Source of the DNA: Acidobacteriota bacterium | GTDB lineage: Bacteria; Acidobacteriota; Vicinamibacteria; Vicinamibacterales; SCN-69-37 | Length of the DNA: 30,915 bases | Direction: 5' to 3' | Assembly: GCA_021824055.1 (NCBI GenBank) | Contig: JAKALV010000004.1 | Span: forward strand, 1 to 30,915 | In this document: one piece after another, positions 29,190 to 30,915 of the stretch | Layout: every line of letters starts with the position of its first letter | Numbering within the stretch: position 1 is the stretch's first letter | Notes under the pieces: generated by a model | Databases searched by the model: none | The model's input: only the letters and a program-made list of their open reading frames with translations | Told to the model about the DNA's origin: nothing | Position numbers and translations under genes: made by a program

Positions 29190-30909
29190 CGCCGATCAGA
29201 TCCGGCAGATGTGGGCCCAGGTGGTGCAGCAACCGGCATCTTATCTGAGTGGCATGGTCCGACTCCGGCGGAGCGACGGCCAATGGCGTTGGTTCGAGGC
29301 TGGCGCCACCAATCTGCTTCACGACGCCAGCGTACAGGCCATCGTCATCAATTACCGTGATATCACCGCCCGCAAGCGTGCCGAGGAAGCGCTGTCCCTG
29401 CAAAGCGCCGCGCTCAATGCCGCCGCTGACGCCATCGTCATCACCGGACGGGACGGCGCGATCGAATGGAGCAACGCCGCGTTTACGGCGCTTTCCGGCT
29501 ATGGCGCGGACGAGGCGTTCGGCAGGAACCCGCGAGATCTGGTCAAATCAGGCGTTCACGATTCAGCGTTCTACAGGCAGTTCTGGGACACGCTGCTCGC
29601 GGGCCACGTCTGGCGGGGCGAGATGACGAATCGTCGAAAAGACGGCAGTCAGTACCCGGAAGAACAAGTCATCACGCCGGTGCGGGACGCCCGCGGCGAG
29701 ATCACCCACTTCATCGCGATCAAGCGGGATCTCACCGAGGAGAAGCGTGTCGCCTTGCGGGTCATGCAGGCCCAGAAGATGGAAACCGTCGGCCGTCTGG
29801 CGGGAGGCATCGCCCACGATTTCAACAACCTGCTCACGGTCATCAACGGCACGGCGGATCTGGCCCTGATGCGCCTGCCGGACGACGAACCGATGCGCAA
29901 GGAGTTCGAGCAGATCTATGGGGCCGGCAAGCGGGGCGCCGCGCTGACCCGGCAGTTGCTGGCCTTCAGCCGCAAGCAGATCATGGCGCCCGTCATTCTG
30001 GATCTGAACACCGTGGTTCATGACCTCGGCGCCATTCTCCGGCGCCTGATCGGCGAACACATCGCGCTCGTGATGATGCCGGAGCGGCACCTGGGCAGCG
30101 TTCTCGCCGATCCGAGCCAGATCGAACAGGTCATCCTCAATCTCGCCGTCAACGCGCGGGATGCGATGCCGGCCGGCGGCATCCTGACGATCACGACGCG
30201 GAACGTCGAGTTTCGCGACATCTATGCTGGAGACTTTCGCTCCGCGCCGCCCGGTCCATACGTGATGTTGGCGGTCAGTGACACGGGTGTCGGCATGGAC
30301 GAGACCACGCGGCCGAAGATCTTCGAGCCGTTCTTCACCACGAAGGACCCCGGCAAGGGCACGGGGCTTGGGTTGTCCACGGTCGACGGCATTGTCGGGC
30401 AGAGCGGAGGCAGCGTCAGGGTCTACAGCGAGCCCGGCAAAGGGACGACGTTCAAGATCTACCTGCCGCGGGTCGCAGACGCGGTGGTCACGACTCCGTC
30501 CGCTCCGGCACGCGCGAGCGTGCCCGGGACCGAGACGATCCTGCTCGTCGAGGACGAAGACGTATTGCGAGGGCTCGCCGCGCGCATTCTGCAATCGGCC
30601 GGCTACACGGTGCTCGTCGCCGCCAGCGGCGAGGAAGCGTTGCTGATGCTCAATGACTACGATCATGCGGTGGACCTGCTGTTCACCGATGTGGTTCTGC
30701 CGGGCATGGGCGGCCGGGAATTGGCGACACGGATTGCGGCCGAGCACCCGACGATCAGAGTCCTTTACACGTCCGGATACAACGACGACGTGACGTTGCG
30801 CCTCCAGGTGCAGGACCAAGCCACGCATCTTGTCGGCAAGCCGTACGGGGTGAAAGAGTTGACGCGCAAGGTTCGCGAGGTCTTGGACGGCCCCAGAACA
30901 CGAAGCTGA
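29053..30909 (+). CDS. Hybrid histidine kinase, C-terminal part (PAS, HisKA, HATPase, receiver)
   Basis: True homology begins at about 29098 (LWESPATNRPLGYPPD), in mid-PAS, showing that it continues the preceding gene. A third PAS follows (about 29404-29750). The HisKA box is GRLAGGIAHDFNNLLTVI, with the phosphoacceptor His at 29815-29817. The HATPase region has NLAVNARDAMPAGG, SDTGVGMDE and GTGLGLSTVDGIVGQSGG. A C-terminal receiver domain has ETILLVEDED, LLFTDVVLPGMGG (phosphoacceptor Asp) and LVGKPYG. If the frameshift is repaired, the full protein has about 841 residues: two membrane helices, three PAS domains, kinase and receiver. The ATG at 29053 is only a possible restart. The next gene lies outside the window, so the target is unknown. 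Confidence 0.8.
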   Translation: MVWTSFPFSRLTARLLWESPATNRPLGYPPDAFIGHNIFELVHPDDADQIRQMWAQVVQQPASYLSGMVRLRRSDGQWRWFEAGATNLLHDASVQAIVINYRDITARKRAEEALSLQSAALNAAADAIVITGRDGAIEWSNAAFTALSGYGADEAFGRNPRDLVKSGVHDSAFYRQFWDTLLAGHVWRGEMTNRRKDGSQYPEEQVITPVRDARGEITHFIAIKRDLTEEKRVALRVMQAQKMETVGRLAGGIAHDFNNLLTVINGTADLALMRLPDDEPMRKEFEQIYGAGKRGAALTRQLLAFSRKQIMAPVILDLNTVVHDLGAILRRLIGEHIALVMMPERHLGSVLADPSQIEQVILNLAVNARDAMPAGGILTITTRNVEFRDIYAGDFRSAPPGPYVMLAVSDTGVGMDETTRPKIFEPFFTTKDPGKGTGLGLSTVDGIVGQSGGSVRVYSEPGKGTTFKIYLPRVADAVVTTPSAPARASVPGTETILLVEDEDVLRGLAARILQSAGYTVLVAASGEEALLMLNDYDHAVDLLFTDVVLPGMGGRELATRIAAEHPTIRVLYTSGYNDDVTLRLQVQDQATHLVGKPYGVKELTRKVREVLDGPRTRS

Positions 30910-30915
30910 AGTCCG

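Overview
The window is GC-rich with GTG and TTG starts beside ATG, and it encodes an outer-membrane porin, Rieske and b-type respiratory proteins and Asp-box secreted proteins. It is therefore a Gram-negative bacterium with a respiratory, probably facultatively anaerobic lifestyle. The gene styles suggest an uncultured Acidobacteriota (Vicinamibacteria-like), but that is an inference and no rRNA or marker gene is present. I saw no tRNA, rRNA, CRISPR array or transposase.

Region 1 (1-13391), surface glycan. A truncated Asp-box beta-propeller protein opens the window. Then come a deacetylase-like/methyltransferase fusion (977-2347, +), a methyltransferase/glycosyltransferase fusion (2344-3618, -) and a very large gene (3644-9787, -). 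The large protein has 2047 residues and chains three methyltransferase modules, two GT2 modules, a GT29 sialyltransferase-like module, a GT7 galactosyltransferase-like module and a pyruvyltransferase module. Divergent from it is a tightly coupled trio: an unrecognised 210-residue protein, a CgeB-type glycosyltransferase and a GT9 heptosyltransferase-like protein. Together they look like a machine that builds and decorates a complex surface or flagellar glycan.

Region 2 (13394-19672), iron and flavin redox. A ferritin-like protein and a DtxR/MntR-family regulator face a porin, a mini PepSY membrane protein, an FMN-binding protein and the flavin transferase ApbE. A near-perfect inverted repeat lies between the divergent promoters and is the obvious operator candidate. 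The likely theme is metal-regulated extracytoplasmic flavin redox chemistry, perhaps ferric reduction. A secreted Spy-like protein and a cupin follow.

Region 3 (19689-28282), nitrate and NO metabolism. An NnrS-like membrane protein with a methyltransferase, and a cysteine-free Crp/Fnr regulator, lie on the minus strand. A perfect FNR-type box sits at exactly the class II position for the NnrS-like gene. On the plus strand is an operon for a nitrate transporter fused to a NarI-like cytochrome b and a four-cysteine knuckle. It continues with a Nas/Nap-type molybdopterin reductase, a four-cluster ferredoxin, a Tat-type Rieske protein and a small two-helix membrane protein. The set could form a quinol-linked nitrate uptake and reduction complex.

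Region 4 (28383-30909) is a multi-PAS hybrid histidine kinase broken by an apparent single-base insertion near 29097.
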